A DNA stretch of 61,423 bases. Origin: Lachnoclostridium sp. (GTDB lineage: Bacteria > Bacteroidota > Bacteroidia > Bacteroidales > Muribaculaceae). The notes under the pieces are model-generated. The model was not told the DNA's origin and ran no database searches. It saw nothing but the letters and a program-made list of their open reading frames with translations. This document shows, piece after piece, positions 41,512-51,581 of this stretch. Made by a program: the position numbers and the translations under genes. Every line of letters begins with the position of its first letter. The first letter of the stretch is position 1. The stretch is from contig JAMPAP010000004.1 of assembly GCA_023667185.1 (NCBI GenBank), positions 1-61,423 of the forward strand. The letters run 5' to 3'.

Positions 41512-43251
41512 ATGGACACAAAACCGGTCATTTACCAAGTTTTCACCCGTCTGTTCACAAACGACAATCCCACATGTATCCCCTCCGGCACCCTCGCCCA
41601 GAACGGCTCCGGAAAATTTAATAAAATCACCACTGAAGTTCTCGAGTCAATCAAGCAGCTCGGTATCACCCATATATGGTACACCGGTATCATCGAGCAC
41701 GCCACCCGCACTGACTATTCGGCCTGCGGCATATCACCTGACAATCCTTACGTCGTAAAAGGTCAGGCCGGATCACCTTACGCCATCAAGGACTATTATG
41801 ATGTAGACCCTGACCTGGCTGAGGATGTAGACAACCGCATGGCTGAATTTGAGGCTCTCGTGGAGCGCACCCATGAGGCCGGTATGAAAGTAATCATCGA
41901 CTTCGTGCCTAACCATACGGCCCGCCGGTATCACTCTGACGCCGCCCCATCGGGCATCAGAGACCTCGGCCAGGATGACGACACCAATCTCTTCTTCGGC
42001 CATGACAACAATTATTATTATATCACCCGCCAGCTCTTCGCACCCCATGTCAACCTCGGACAAGGACGCGACGCTTATGTGGAATTTCCAGCCAAAGCTT
42101 CGGGCGACGACTGCTTTACGGCATTCCCGGGCGTGAATAACTGGTATGACACCGTAAAGCTCAACTATGGAGTGGATTACGGTGACGGATCACGCCATTT
42201 CCAGCCCATCCCCTCCACCTGGTTCAAGATGCTCAACATCCTTCGCTTCTGGGCATCGAAAGGTGTCGACGGCTTCCGCTGCGATATGGCTCACATGGTG
42301 CCGGTAGAGTTCTGGGAGTGGGCAATTCCCAATGTCAAGGACCGCTACCCCGAGGTGAAATTCATAGCAGAGATATATGATACCAACCTCTACAACACAT
42401 TCATCCATCACGCCGGATTTGATTACCTTTACGATAAGGTGAATCTCTACGATACACTGCGCGGCATCCAGTGTAACAACTATTCTGCCGCCACCATCAC
42501 CAGCTGCTGGCAGCGCACTGACGGCCTCGGCTCTCATCTGCTCAACTTCCTTGAAAATCACGACGAGCAGCGCTTTGCATCACGCTTCTACGCAGGCGAT
42601 GCCAAGCTCGTTTTTCCTTCGCTCGTGGTCAGCTCGATGCTCTCCACCGGCCCGATGATGATCTACGCCGGCCAGGAGCTCGGCGAAAAAGCCTCGGATG
42701 CCGAGGGCTTCAGCGGTGACGACGGCCGCACCACGATATTTGACTACTGGAGCGTGCCTACCCTGCGCCGCTGGTACAACTCAGGGAATCCTGACGGCTC
42801 ATTGCTGACCCCTGCCGAGCGCAAGCTGCGCAACCGCTACGCCACCATCTTGCGTATGCTTAACTCGGAGAAAGCTATTGCCGCGGGCCGGATGTTTGAC
42901 CTGATGTATGTCAACTATCAGAATCCCACGCTCAATCCGCATCGCCACTACGTGTTTATGCGCTCTTACAACGGCGAGACCTTGATCATCGCTGCCAACT
43001 TCGCCAACGAGCCAGCCGAGCTGAAAGTCAATATCCCGCTCCATGCCTTCGAATACCTCAACATCCCCCAAGGCGAGGTTATCGGCAACGAGCTGCTCAC
43101 AGGCGACTCAGCCCGCAAGCTCCTTGTGGCTGACGAGACATTTGACATTTCAATCCCCGCCAACGATGCCGCCGTATGGAAAATCGACCACGACAAGGTG
43201 ACCCCTTACCGTAGGCTCGTCCCGTCGCCATCTGCTCCTCATACCAAATAA
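41512..43251 (+). CDS. GH13 alpha-amylase-family glycoside hydrolase
   Basis: A 579-residue alpha-glucan-acting TIM barrel. It has VIIDFVPNHTAR (region I), GVDGFRCDMAHMVP (nucleophile Asp), KFIAEIYD (acid/base Glu), and NFLENHDEQRFASRF (transition-state Asp). A C-terminal beta domain starts near 500. No signal peptide, so it acts in the cytoplasm, probably on glycogen or imported maltodextrins. It is coupled to the patatin gene, an unexplained pairing. Confidence 0.93.
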   Translation: MDTKPVIYQVFTRLFTNDNPTCIPSGTLAQNGSGKFNKITTEVLESIKQLGITHIWYTGIIEHATRTDYSACGISPDNPYVVKGQAGSPYAIKDYYDVDPDLAEDVDNRMAEFEALVERTHEAGMKVIIDFVPNHTARRYHSDAAPSGIRDLGQDDDTNLFFGHDNNYYYITRQLFAPHVNLGQGRDAYVEFPAKASGDDCFTAFPGVNNWYDTVKLNYGVDYGDGSRHFQPIPSTWFKMLNILRFWASKGVDGFRCDMAHMVPVEFWEWAIPNVKDRYPEVKFIAEIYDTNLYNTFIHHAGFDYLYDKVNLYDTLRGIQCNNYSAATITSCWQRTDGLGSHLLNFLENHDEQRFASRFYAGDAKLVFPSLVVSSMLSTGPMMIYAGQELGEKASDAEGFSGDDGRTTIFDYWSVPTLRRWYNSGNPDGSLLTPAERKLRNRYATILRMLNSEKAIAAGRMFDLMYVNYQNPTLNPHRHYVFMRSYNGETLIIAANFANEPAELKVNIPLHAFEYLNIPQGEVIGNELLTGDSARKLLVADETFDISIPANDAAVWKIDHDKVTPYRRLVPSPSAPHTK

Positions 43252-43289
43252 TTAGGCTGACTATTTTTGAATCATTCAAGATAAATGAT

Positions 43290-43297
43290 TAACTTTG
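43290..43297 (+). promoter_or_regulatory. -7 box for prs
   Basis: TAACTTTG, 34 nt before ATG 43332. Confidence 0.65.
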
Positions 43298-43331
43298 TCC
43301 CCACGAAACTTATATTCTTCATAACCATATC

Positions 43332-44276
43332 ATGAGTGAAAATCTTGCACCTATCAAGGTGTTTTCAGGTACAAAATCGCGTTACATGGCCGAAGAAATC
43401 TGCAAGGATCTCGGCTGTGAGTTGGGTAAAATGAACATTCAATACTTTGCCGATGGCGAGTTTGAAGTGTCGTTTGAGGAATCTATCCGTGGCTGCGAGG
43501 TTTACCTCGTCCAGTCAACGTTTCCTAACACCGACAATCTAATGGAGCTACTCTTGATGATCGATGCCGCAAAGCGTGCTTCGGCAAAATCCATCATCGC
43601 CGTGATGCCCTACTTCGGATGGGCACGTCAGGATCGCAAGGACAAGCCGAGGGTATCAATCGCCGCCAAGCTCGTGGCTGACCTACTCTCGACAGCCGGT
43701 GTAGACCGCGTCATCACAATGGATCTCCACGCTGACCAGATTCAGGGCTTCTTCAATGTCCCCGTTGACCACCTCTACGGATCGTCAGTGTTCATCCCTT
43801 ATATTCAGAGCCTTAACCTTGAGGATCTCGTGATTGCGACCCCCGACGTAGGTGGCGCGAAGCGTGCCAACAGCTACGCCAAATACCTCAACGTACCCCT
43901 GGTGCTCTGCCATAAGCAGCGCGCCAAAGCCAATGTCGTAGCCAACATGACCGTTATCGGTGATGTCAAGGATAAGAATGTGATCCTTATTGACGATATG
44001 GTGGACACCGCCGGCACCATCACCAAGGCAGCCAACCTCATGATGGAAAACGGTGCAAAATCAGTGCGCGCGCTCTGCTCTCATGCTATCCTGAGCGATC
44101 CCGCATCCGAGCGTATCGACAACTGCGCTCTGACCGAGATGATATTCACTAACTCGATTCCGTTTAACAAGACTTGCCATAAGGCCACAATCCTCTCAGT
44201 AGCAAGACTTTTCGCCGACACCATCCGCCGTGTCCACAGCAACGAATCCATCTCTTCACAATACCTTATTAAATAA
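43332..44276 (+). CDS. prs: Ribose-phosphate pyrophosphokinase
   Basis: A 314-residue PRPP synthetase. It has IKVFSGTKSRYMAEEIC, MPYFGWARQDRK (flexible loop region), the cation-binding DLHADQIQGFF, CHKQRAKANV, and the PRPP loop VILIDDMVDTAGTI. It makes PRPP from ribose-5-phosphate and ATP for nucleotide, His and Trp synthesis. It appears to head a seven-gene run to bioD, with gaps of 3-5 nt or overlaps throughout. Confidence 0.97.
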   Translation: MSENLAPIKVFSGTKSRYMAEEICKDLGCELGKMNIQYFADGEFEVSFEESIRGCEVYLVQSTFPNTDNLMELLLMIDAAKRASAKSIIAVMPYFGWARQDRKDKPRVSIAAKLVADLLSTAGVDRVITMDLHADQIQGFFNVPVDHLYGSSVFIPYIQSLNLEDLVIATPDVGGAKRANSYAKYLNVPLVLCHKQRAKANVVANMTVIGDVKDKNVILIDDMVDTAGTITKAANLMMENGAKSVRALCSHAILSDPASERIDNCALTEMIFTNSIPFNKTCHKATILSVARLFADTIRRVHSNESISSQYLIK

Positions 44277-44279
44277 CGT

Positions 44280-46397
44280 ATGAAATTATCACATATCATG
44301 GCAGCTTCTATCGCCGTATCTGCAGTGGCTACTTCCTGCAGCTCAGCCTCACAGGAGGATGCCAATATCATTGACCGACCTGACTACAAGGCCGTTGAGG
44401 GAGAAGCTTTCTCTATCGACGCTCTGGAGGCACTCGGCCGTGTTAGCGGGCTCGATGTCGCTCCCGACGGCAAGACCGTGCTCTTCGGCATCTCTTACGA
44501 GAGCGTGGAGCAGAATAAGTCAAACAATGATCTCTATACCGTTAAGACTGACGGCAGCGAATTTACCCGCCTTACCCGCACCGGCTCATCGGAGGGTAAT
44601 GCCGTATTCATCGACGGCGGCAATAAGATCGCTTTCACCTTCCCGGTGGATGGCGTTTCGCAGCTTTGGGTGATGAATGCCGATGGCTCTGACCGCCATG
44701 CAGTAAGTTCCGAAGAGAAGGGTGTCGAAGGCTTCAAGTTCTCGCCCGACGGCACTAAAGTGGTAATCATCAGCAATGTGAAATACACCCGTCAGGCATC
44801 GGAAGTATATCCTGACCTGCCCCTTGCTACCGGCCGCATCATTGATGACCTCATGTACAAGCACTGGGACGAGTGGGTAACTGAAATCCCCCACCCTTTC
44901 ATCGCTGACTTTGACGGCAAGTCGCTTTCCAACGTTGTCGATATCATGGAAGGGGAGGAATATGAGTCGCCCATGAAGCCCTTCGGAGGTATCGAATCTT
45001 TCGCCTGGAGTCCTGACAGCAAGCAGCTTGTCTACGTCTCACGCAAAAAGAAGGGTCTCGAATATGCCATCTCCACCAACTCTGACCTCTATCTTTATGA
45101 CCTCGCATCAGGTGAAACCCGCAATCTCACTGAAGGGATGATGGGTTACGATACTTGTCCCGCTTTCTCACCCGATGGCAATTATCTGGCATGGCTTTCA
45201 ATGGAGCATGACGGCTATGAAAGCGACAAAAACCGTATCTTCATCCTTGACATGAAGTCGGGCGAAAAGACAGATCTTACCTCTGACTGGGACTACACTG
45301 CCGATGCTATAGCATGGAATCCTGACGGCAAGTCGATCTACTTCATCGCTCCTAAGGACGGCGTAACTCCGGTCTTCGCTATCTCACTTGCTGACAAGGC
45401 TGTGACAGTGGTAGCCGATGGCGAATGTGACTATGCCGCTATCGCACCGGCTGCTGACGGAGCTCTCGTAGCTCTTCGTCACTCGATGCTCTATCCCAAT
45501 GAAGTTTACTGCATCTCCGCCGGTGAGGTTAAGCAGATCTCCAATGTAAACACCGAGCTGTTAGCTTCAGTGAAGATGCCTACGGTAAAAAAAGTAATGG
45601 TGCCCACTACCGATGGCAAGCAGATGACCACATGGGTGGTCTATCCTGCTGACTTCGACTCTACAAAGGTGGCTGAATATCCCGCTATCCTCTACTGCCA
45701 GGGTGGTCCTCAGCAGGCTGTAAGCCAGTTCTGGAGCTACCGCTGGAACCTCGCCCTGATGGGTGCCAACGGATATGTGGTGATAGCGCCCAATCGCCGC
45801 GGCCTCCCCGGATTCGGTACTGAGTGGAATGCCCAAATCTCAGGCGATTACGGCGGCCAGAATATGAAGGATTATCTCAGCGCTGTAGATTATCTCAAGG
45901 CGACAACCCCGGCAATTGACCCTGCCCGCATAGGTGCTACCGGTGCAAGCTACGGCGGATTCTCAGTCTACTGGCTTGCCGGCAACCATGACAAGCGCTT
46001 CGCAGCCCTACTCGCCCATGCCGGTATCTTCAACACTGAAGCTCAATATCTTGAGACAGAAGAGATGTGGTTTGCCAACTGGGATCTCGGTGGTCCGTTC
46101 TGGGATAAATCCAATGCAGTGGCTCAGCGCACATTCGCCTCGTCGCCTCACCGCTTCGTCGACAAATGGGATACCCCCATCATGATAAGCCATGGCGAGT
46201 TCGACTACCGCATTCTGTCATCGCAAGGCGAGATGGCCTTCAATGCTGCCAAGCTTCGCGGCATTCCTGCCGAAATGCTCATCTTCCCTGACGAAAACCA
46301 CTGGATACTCAAGCCTCAGAACGCTATACTGTGGCAGCGCGAATTTTTCCGCTGGTTTGACAAGTGGCTTAAGCCTGCTCCTAACACGGAAAACTAA
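44280..46397 (+). CDS. S9-family prolyl oligopeptidase-like lipoprotein
   Basis: A 705-residue serine peptidase. The signal peptide has a lipobox AVATSC (Cys20), so it is a lipid-anchored envelope protein. Several PD40/WD40-like beta-propeller repeats follow (for example YDTCPAFSPDGNYLAW, DAIAWNPDGKSIYF). The C-terminal alpha/beta hydrolase has GATGASYGGF (nucleophile Ser), ISHGEFDYRI (Asp) and DENHWI (His). It resembles dipeptidyl-peptidase 5/acylaminoacyl peptidases that cleave imported oligopeptides. It follows prs by 3 nt. Confidence 0.94.
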   Translation: MKLSHIMAASIAVSAVATSCSSASQEDANIIDRPDYKAVEGEAFSIDALEALGRVSGLDVAPDGKTVLFGISYESVEQNKSNNDLYTVKTDGSEFTRLTRTGSSEGNAVFIDGGNKIAFTFPVDGVSQLWVMNADGSDRHAVSSEEKGVEGFKFSPDGTKVVIISNVKYTRQASEVYPDLPLATGRIIDDLMYKHWDEWVTEIPHPFIADFDGKSLSNVVDIMEGEEYESPMKPFGGIESFAWSPDSKQLVYVSRKKKGLEYAISTNSDLYLYDLASGETRNLTEGMMGYDTCPAFSPDGNYLAWLSMEHDGYESDKNRIFILDMKSGEKTDLTSDWDYTADAIAWNPDGKSIYFIAPKDGVTPVFAISLADKAVTVVADGECDYAAIAPAADGALVALRHSMLYPNEVYCISAGEVKQISNVNTELLASVKMPTVKKVMVPTTDGKQMTTWVVYPADFDSTKVAEYPAILYCQGGPQQAVSQFWSYRWNLALMGANGYVVIAPNRRGLPGFGTEWNAQISGDYGGQNMKDYLSAVDYLKATTPAIDPARIGATGASYGGFSVYWLAGNHDKRFAALLAHAGIFNTEAQYLETEEMWFANWDLGGPFWDKSNAVAQRTFASSPHRFVDKWDTPIMISHGEFDYRILSSQGEMAFNAAKLRGIPAEMLIFPDENHWILKPQNAILWQREFFRWFDKWLKPAPNTEN

Positions 46398-46402
46398 TCA
46401 AT

Positions 46403-46942
46403 ATGTCAAAAGCAGCAGTCAAAAAAGCTATATCAGAATTTACCCCCGAGCAACTCCGGGGGTTAATTCTTGATATATACTCCAAGTATAAGGATGCAAA
46501 GGAATTTCTTGACTTCTTTGCTGATCCTGATATAGAGAAAGTATCGGAAAACTACGCCTCGCAGATCGACAAGGAGGTCTATCGCGTGTACCACCATTTT
46601 CATGCCCCGCGTATCACCCGCATAAAATCCATCATCAAGAAATACTCCAATCTTGAGCCGGGATATGAAGCGATGTCTGACATGCTGCTGATGACGGTGA
46701 TAAAACTGATCCGCGTGGGCAAAGGCGACAAGTTCACCGAATCAGTCAGCAATCAGGTAGCCAAGTTGCTTGACACCACCTGCGAGCATCTCCACCGCAA
46801 CGGCCAGCTCAAAGAATACCTGCCACTGCTTGATCGCGAAGTCGAGGCAGTGAAATCCAAAATATGGTATAATCATTTCTATCACGAACTAAGCTATACG
46901 CTTCAAACCTGGATTGAACGTTCGAACGATGACTCAGAGTAA
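46403..46942 (+). CDS. DUF6155-type conserved protein
   Basis: A 179-residue all-helical soluble protein with no enzyme motif. [29 protein letters not shown] and the central [19 protein letters not shown] match what I know as DUF6155. Function unknown. Its 3' end overlaps bioA by 14 nt and it starts 5 nt after the peptidase gene, so it is transcribed with the biotin genes. Confidence 0.8.
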   Translation: MSKAAVKKAISEFTPEQLRGLILDIYSKYKDAKEFLDFFADPDIEKVSENYASQIDKEVYRVYHHFHAPRITRIKSIIKKYSNLEPGYEAMSDMLLMTVIKLIRVGKGDKFTESVSNQVAKLLDTTCEHLHRNGQLKEYLPLLDREVEAVKSKIWYNHFYHELSYTLQTWIERSNDDSE

Positions 46943-48221
46943 TAATTGTCAGGAGATCCATGACGCATTTGACCGCGCTCATCTCTGGCATCCCTACACC
47001 TCAACAATCAATCCTCTCCCCACATATAAAGTAGATTCAGCATCAGGCGTCAGAATACGCCTATGCGACGGTCGCGAACTTATCGACGGTATGTCGTCAT
47101 GGTGGTGTGTGATTCACGGATACAACAATCCTGACATCAACCGCGCTATCGATCAGCAGCTCAGCCGCATGAGCCATGTGATGTTCGGCGGACTGACCCA
47201 CGAGCCCGCTATCACCCTGGGCAAACTGCTGCTTGAGATGACGCCACCATCGATGAACAATATCTTTTATGCCGACTCAGGCTCTGTGGCCGTAGAAGTG
47301 GCTATGAAGATGGCTGTTCAGGCCGCAGTGGCCATGTCAGGCAACAGCAGCAAGACTAATTTTGTCACCATCCGCTCCGGATATCATGGCGACACATGGA
47401 ATGCCATGAGCGTCTGCGATCCCGTCACCGGTATGCACTCTATATTCGGTTCGGCACTCCCGGTAAGATACTTCGTGCCGCAACCCCGCTCTCGCTTTGA
47501 CGGAGAGTGGAACGAAGCAGACATCGCCCCGCTTAGTGATCTTCTCGAAAAGAAATCTGACGAAATAGCTGCTCTGATTCTCGAGCCTGTGGTGCAGGGT
47601 GCCGGCGGTATGTGGTTTTATCATCCACAGTATCTTGTAGAGGCAGTAAGGCTCTGCCGGGAGCATAACGTTCTGGTAATCTTCGATGAAATAGCCACCG
47701 GGTTCTGGCGCACAGGTAGAACTTTTGCCTGGGAACACGCCGGAGTGGAGCCTGATATCATGTGTATCGGCAAAGGACTTACGGCCGGCTATATGACCAT
47801 GAGCGCCGTGCTGACTACCAAGGCTGTGGCTGATGCTATCTCGCGCTCCGAGGCAGGGGTCATGATGCACGGGCCTACATTTATGGCAAACCCTCTGGCA
47901 TGCGCTGTAGCTATCGAGTCGATCAAGCTGCTGAAGCAGAAGGACATGAAAGCTGTCATCTCTCACATTGAGACTGAGCTGAAGCGACTTCTTGCTCCGG
48001 CTCGCGAGCTTGACAACGTGGCAGACGTCAGGGTGCTTGGTACCATCGGTGTTATCGAGATGAAAGAGTCCGTGGACGTAGGAGAGTTTCAGAAACGCTG
48101 CACCGACCGCGGAATATGGGTTCGTCCCTTCGGTAAGAACGTGTATGTGATGCCTCCTTATATCATTTCAGATGAGGATCTTGAAACGCTTGTTACCCGG
48201 ATGATTGAATGTGTGAAATGA
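46929..48221 (+). CDS. bioA: Adenosylmethionine-8-amino-7-oxononanoate aminotransferase
   Basis: A 430-residue class III PLP aminotransferase that makes DAPA from KAPA in biotin synthesis. [55 protein letters not shown], the [11 protein letters not shown] Asp and the PLP Lys in [15 protein letters not shown] all match BioA. ATG 46929 is preferred over TTG 46914. It overlaps bioF by 4 nt. Confidence 0.97.
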   Translation: MTQSNNCQEIHDAFDRAHLWHPYTSTINPLPTYKVDSASGVRIRLCDGRELIDGMSSWWCVIHGYNNPDINRAIDQQLSRMSHVMFGGLTHEPAITLGKLLLEMTPPSMNNIFYADSGSVAVEVAMKMAVQAAVAMSGNSSKTNFVTIRSGYHGDTWNAMSVCDPVTGMHSIFGSALPVRYFVPQPRSRFDGEWNEADIAPLSDLLEKKSDEIAALILEPVVQGAGGMWFYHPQYLVEAVRLCREHNVLVIFDEIATGFWRTGRTFAWEHAGVEPDIMCIGKGLTAGYMTMSAVLTTKAVADAISRSEAGVMMHGPTFMANPLACAVAIESIKLLKQKDMKAVISHIETELKRLLAPARELDNVADVRVLGTIGVIEMKESVDVGEFQKRCTDRGIWVRPFGKNVYVMPPYIISDEDLETLVTRMIECVK

Positions 48222-49354
48222 CCGGATACTTTGAATCGCAGCTCGGCAATCTACGTAAGTCAGGCAATTTCCGCACCATTCCCTCTGACACCTCCGCGAG
48301 CCTGATGCTGACTGACCTGTCGTCAAACGACTATCTCGGTCTGGCACTCCGTGAGGATCTACGGGATGAGTTTTACGATACCCGCGAGTTTCGATCGATA
48401 CCGATGAGCTCGTCGGCTTCAAGGCTATTGGCCGCGTCACAAGACCACTACGCTTCGCTTGAGAACCACCTTAAAGAGCTTTACGACAGGGATATACTCC
48501 TGTTCAATTCAGGATATCACGCCAACACCGGTCTTATCTCCTCACTCGCTGCAGGCAGCAAAACCATGGTGGTAGCTGACCGCCTTGTGCATGCAAGTAT
48601 CATCGATGGTACCACTCTTTCAAGAAGCCGGTTTACACGGTTTCCTCATAATGATTTCAATAAGTTAGAGCAGATCATCAGCCGCTATGAGGCTGAGGTG
48701 GATCGCATACTTGTAGCCGTAGAGAGCATCTACAGTATGGATGGTGACCGTGCTGACATTGAAGCACTTATCGCTATCAAGCGCCGTCATCCCAAGGTTA
48801 TGCTTTACGTTGATGAGGCACATGCTTTCGGCGTGGAAGGCAAGAATGGACTCGGCGTGGTCAACAATGTCGATATACTTCATGAGGTCGACGTCATAGT
48901 AGGCACATTTGGCAAGGCAGCCGCTTCGATGGGAGCATTTTGCGCCACGACGGCTTCTCTTCGCGATTATGCCGTCAATAAAGCCCGCAGCTTCATTTTT
49001 TCTACGGCGCTTCCTCCCGTCACCGTGGCCTGGACTGAGTTTATCGTAAGACATATCGTGGCAATGGATGCCGAGCGTAAGAAGCTGCATCGCTTATCGT
49101 TACAGTTAGCCGAAGGGCTAAAATCCATCTGCGGCGTTGACACCATGGCAAGTCACATTCAACCATTCATTACGGGTGACCCTGTAGAGGCAATAAGGCT
49201 CTCGCAACGACTCGCTGCTTGTGGTTTCAAGGTTCTCCCCATCAGAGTTCCAACAGTTCCCGCAGGCACTGACCGGCTACGTATCAGCTTGTCGGCCCAT
49301 CTCTCCGCCGACGATATTTCAAAATTCTTATCGGCATTGGAGCATGAAATATAG
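48218..49354 (+). CDS. bioF: 8-amino-7-oxononanoate synthase
   Basis: A 378-residue alpha-oxoamine synthase (PLP). It joins pimeloyl-ACP and alanine to give KAPA. It has [51 protein letters not shown] (PLP ring contact) and the PLP Lys in [12 protein letters not shown]. The ATG at 48218 overlaps the bioA stop. Its own 3' end overlaps the BioGC fusion by 11 nt. Confidence 0.95.
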   Translation: MTGYFESQLGNLRKSGNFRTIPSDTSASLMLTDLSSNDYLGLALREDLRDEFYDTREFRSIPMSSSASRLLAASQDHYASLENHLKELYDRDILLFNSGYHANTGLISSLAAGSKTMVVADRLVHASIIDGTTLSRSRFTRFPHNDFNKLEQIISRYEAEVDRILVAVESIYSMDGDRADIEALIAIKRRHPKVMLYVDEAHAFGVEGKNGLGVVNNVDILHEVDVIVGTFGKAAASMGAFCATTASLRDYAVNKARSFIFSTALPPVTVAWTEFIVRHIVAMDAERKKLHRLSLQLAEGLKSICGVDTMASHIQPFITGDPVEAIRLSQRLAACGFKVLPIRVPTVPAGTDRLRISLSAHLSADDISKFLSALEHEI

Positions 49355-50702
49355 ATATATAGTAAAGGAAGATAATCCGGGAATCATCCTGCTCTTTGCG
49401 GGATGGTCAATGGATGATAATCCCTTCAGAGAGCTGAAAATCAATGGCTATGACCTGATGGTGATATGGGACTACCGTGACATTGAATTTCCTAAGGCTG
49501 ATATGTCTGATTATGGCGAAGTCATCGTGGCGGCATGGTCATTCGGAGTACCGGCCGCTGCTTTACTTATCGCTTCCGGACGGCTACCCATCTCAGCTAC
49601 AATCGCCATCAATGGCACGCAACACCCTGTGGATGACACTCTCGGCATACCCAAGGACATCTTCAATGCCACTCTCAACAATCTCTCGGAAGAGAATCTC
49701 ACAAAGTTTTACCGCCGCATGACCGGCTCTCGCGACCGCTTCAGCCACTTTATGCTACACCATCCGGAGCGCGACATCGACGAGCTCCGCGACGAGCTCC
49801 GAGCCATCGCCAGCCGTAAAAACAGGGTCGTGAAATGGGATATAGCCATAATCTCCGAGGGTGACCGCATAATACCTCCGATCAACCAGCATAATACTTG
49901 GGCATCGGAAGCGATAGAGATCATCTCAATTGACGATGCACATATACCAGACCTTCAAAGTATCCTTTCATCCATTCTTACTGACAAATCGCTCGTGGCC
50001 TCACGTTTCGCCAAGGTCATGGACAGCTACGATACTAATGCATCGGTGCAACTTCATGCCGCCGAGAGGCTTATCAATCTCTGGAATCCTTCAGCTGACA
50101 GCTCATTTGACATCATCGAAATAGGGTGTGGAACAGGATATGCTACCCGGCAATATCTCAGCATGATTACACCACGATCGCTTCAGCTTTGGGACTTAAC
50201 CATCGCCCCCGGGCTGCCTGAAGCCGCCAAGCTGCAATGTGACGCCGAAGCCCAGATTGCCAAGACTCCGCATGAATCGGCCGACATAATATTCTCTACA
50301 TCAACTATTCAATGGTTCAACTCCCTGCCGTCGTTCTTCAAAAACGCAGCCTGCGCGTTGCGTCCCGGAGGAAAACTCATCATATCCACCTACGGAAACT
50401 TAAATTTTCATCAGCTGAACTGTGGAGCAGAGGTAACTCATTGCTACCCGGGCAAGGATGCATTGCTTACGATGCTCCCTGAATCACTTAAAGCCGAGAC
50501 AGTTGAGGATGAGCAAATCGACATGGTATTTGACACTCCGGCCGATGCTCTTCGCCACATCCGGCTAACCGGAGTCAACGCCCTGTCGCGCTCTACATCT
50601 CCCTCCATAACACGCTCCATATTAAGCAACTATCCCCGGCATGAAGATGGGAAATACCATCTCACATATCACCCCATTTATCTGATAATCCGTAAATTAT
50701 GA
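49344..50702 (+). CDS. bioGC: BioG-BioC fusion (pimeloyl-ACP esterase + malonyl-ACP methyltransferase)
   Basis: A 452-residue two-domain protein. Residues 1-205 are BioG/DUF452: LLFAGWSMDDNPF, the nucleophile elbow VAAWSFGVPAA, and a late DDAHIP His. Residues about 215-452 are a BioC-like SAM methyltransferase: IIEIGCGTGYATRQYL, DIIFSTSTIQWF, LRPGGKLIISTYG. BioC methylates malonyl-ACP to start pimelate synthesis and BioG removes the methyl at the end, so one polypeptide carries the opening and closing steps. ATG 49344 matches the BioG N-terminus; the frame is open further upstream inside bioF. Confidence 0.92.
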   Translation: MKYRYIVKEDNPGIILLFAGWSMDDNPFRELKINGYDLMVIWDYRDIEFPKADMSDYGEVIVAAWSFGVPAAALLIASGRLPISATIAINGTQHPVDDTLGIPKDIFNATLNNLSEENLTKFYRRMTGSRDRFSHFMLHHPERDIDELRDELRAIASRKNRVVKWDIAIISEGDRIIPPINQHNTWASEAIEIISIDDAHIPDLQSILSSILTDKSLVASRFAKVMDSYDTNASVQLHAAERLINLWNPSADSSFDIIEIGCGTGYATRQYLSMITPRSLQLWDLTIAPGLPEAAKLQCDAEAQIAKTPHESADIIFSTSTIQWFNSLPSFFKNAACALRPGGKLIISTYGNLNFHQLNCGAEVTHCYPGKDALLTMLPESLKAETVEDEQIDMVFDTPADALRHIRLTGVNALSRSTSPSITRSILSNYPRHEDGKYHLTYHPIYLIIRKL

Positions 50703-51334
50703 ACAATATATATTTCATCTCAGGTATCGACACCGATGCCGGCAAAAGTTTCGTCACCGGCTATATCGCCCGCAAGCTTATGGAAAATGGCAAAACTGTT
50801 GTCACTCAGAAGTTTATTCAGACCGGAAACGAAGATTTCTCCGAAGACATCACCCGCCATCGTGCCATAATGGGTATCGAACTACTGCCCGAAGACCTTG
50901 ACCATACCACCGCACCCATCATTTTCAGCTATCCTGCATCAGCACAGCTCGCGGCACATATCGACGGCAAAACCATCGACACCGCCATCATCGACGCAGC
51001 ATCGCACAAACTATCAGAGCGTTACGACATCGTACTTCTCGAAGGCGCAGGTGGACTGATGGTACCGATGACCGACGACTTCCTCACAATCGATTACATC
51101 ACATCCCGCCATCTCCCGCTGATACTCGTCACCAACGGTATCCTCGGATCAATCAACCACACCATCCTCTCGCTCGAAGCCATAGCAGCTCGCGGCATTG
51201 ACCTTGCCGCCGTAGCCTACAACACATATTACGATACTGACAAAATCATCGCTGAAGACACCCTCGGATTCATCCGCCGTTATCTGAGCAAGCACTTCCC
51301 TTCCACTACGCTCTTCACCGTCCCCACCCTCTGA
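50699..51334 (+). CDS. bioD: Dethiobiotin synthetase
   Basis: A 211-residue P-loop ATPase that closes the ureido ring of dethiobiotin. It has the P-loop FISGIDTDAGKSFVTGYIA, KFIQTGNEDF, and the LLEGAGGLMVPM loop. It overlaps bioGC by an ATGA. Last gene of the bio run. bioB is not in this window. Confidence 0.95.
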   Translation: MNNIYFISGIDTDAGKSFVTGYIARKLMENGKTVVTQKFIQTGNEDFSEDITRHRAIMGIELLPEDLDHTTAPIIFSYPASAQLAAHIDGKTIDTAIIDAASHKLSERYDIVLLEGAGGLMVPMTDDFLTIDYITSRHLPLILVTNGILGSINHTILSLEAIAARGIDLAAVAYNTYYDTDKIIAEDTLGFIRRYLSKHFPSTTLFTVPTL

Positions 51335-51410
51335 CCATCGGTAACTAAGAAAGTTATAAATAGGGACACCTTCCTGAGTATAGTTTCTCAAGATTTCCGC
51401 ATGACGGCTT

Positions 51411-51497
51411 TGCCGGCTTGCGGACAATGATGACAACATTGTCTTCGCACCCGGTCAGGGTGCATGGCTATAGGTATTCTCTGTCCGCAGGCTGGCA
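51411..51497. repeat. Structured intergenic element after bioD
   Basis: Arms 51411-51426 and 51482-51497 are inverted repeats with two mismatches. They enclose hairpins GACAATG/CATTGTC (51423-51443) and GCACCC/GGGTGC (51447-51463). A competing hairpin 51397-51423 uses the same left arm. No gene is present in 51335-51581. It could be a REP-like repeat or a structured 3' RNA. Confidence 0.5.
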
Positions 51498-51524
51498 GAA
51501 CTTACTTAATGGTCACTTAAACAG

Positions 51525-51567
51525 AAAGTCACCGTTTCATTATATGGGGTGAAACGGTGACTTTTCT
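51525..51567. terminator. Bidirectional terminator hairpin
   Basis: A perfect 15-bp stem, 51525-51539 with 51550-51564, has a 10-nt loop and A/T tracts at both ends. It serves the converging bio and monooxygenase genes. A homologous hairpin lies at 61321-61360. Confidence 0.75.
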
Positions 51568-51581
51568 TAATCAAGTGACGA

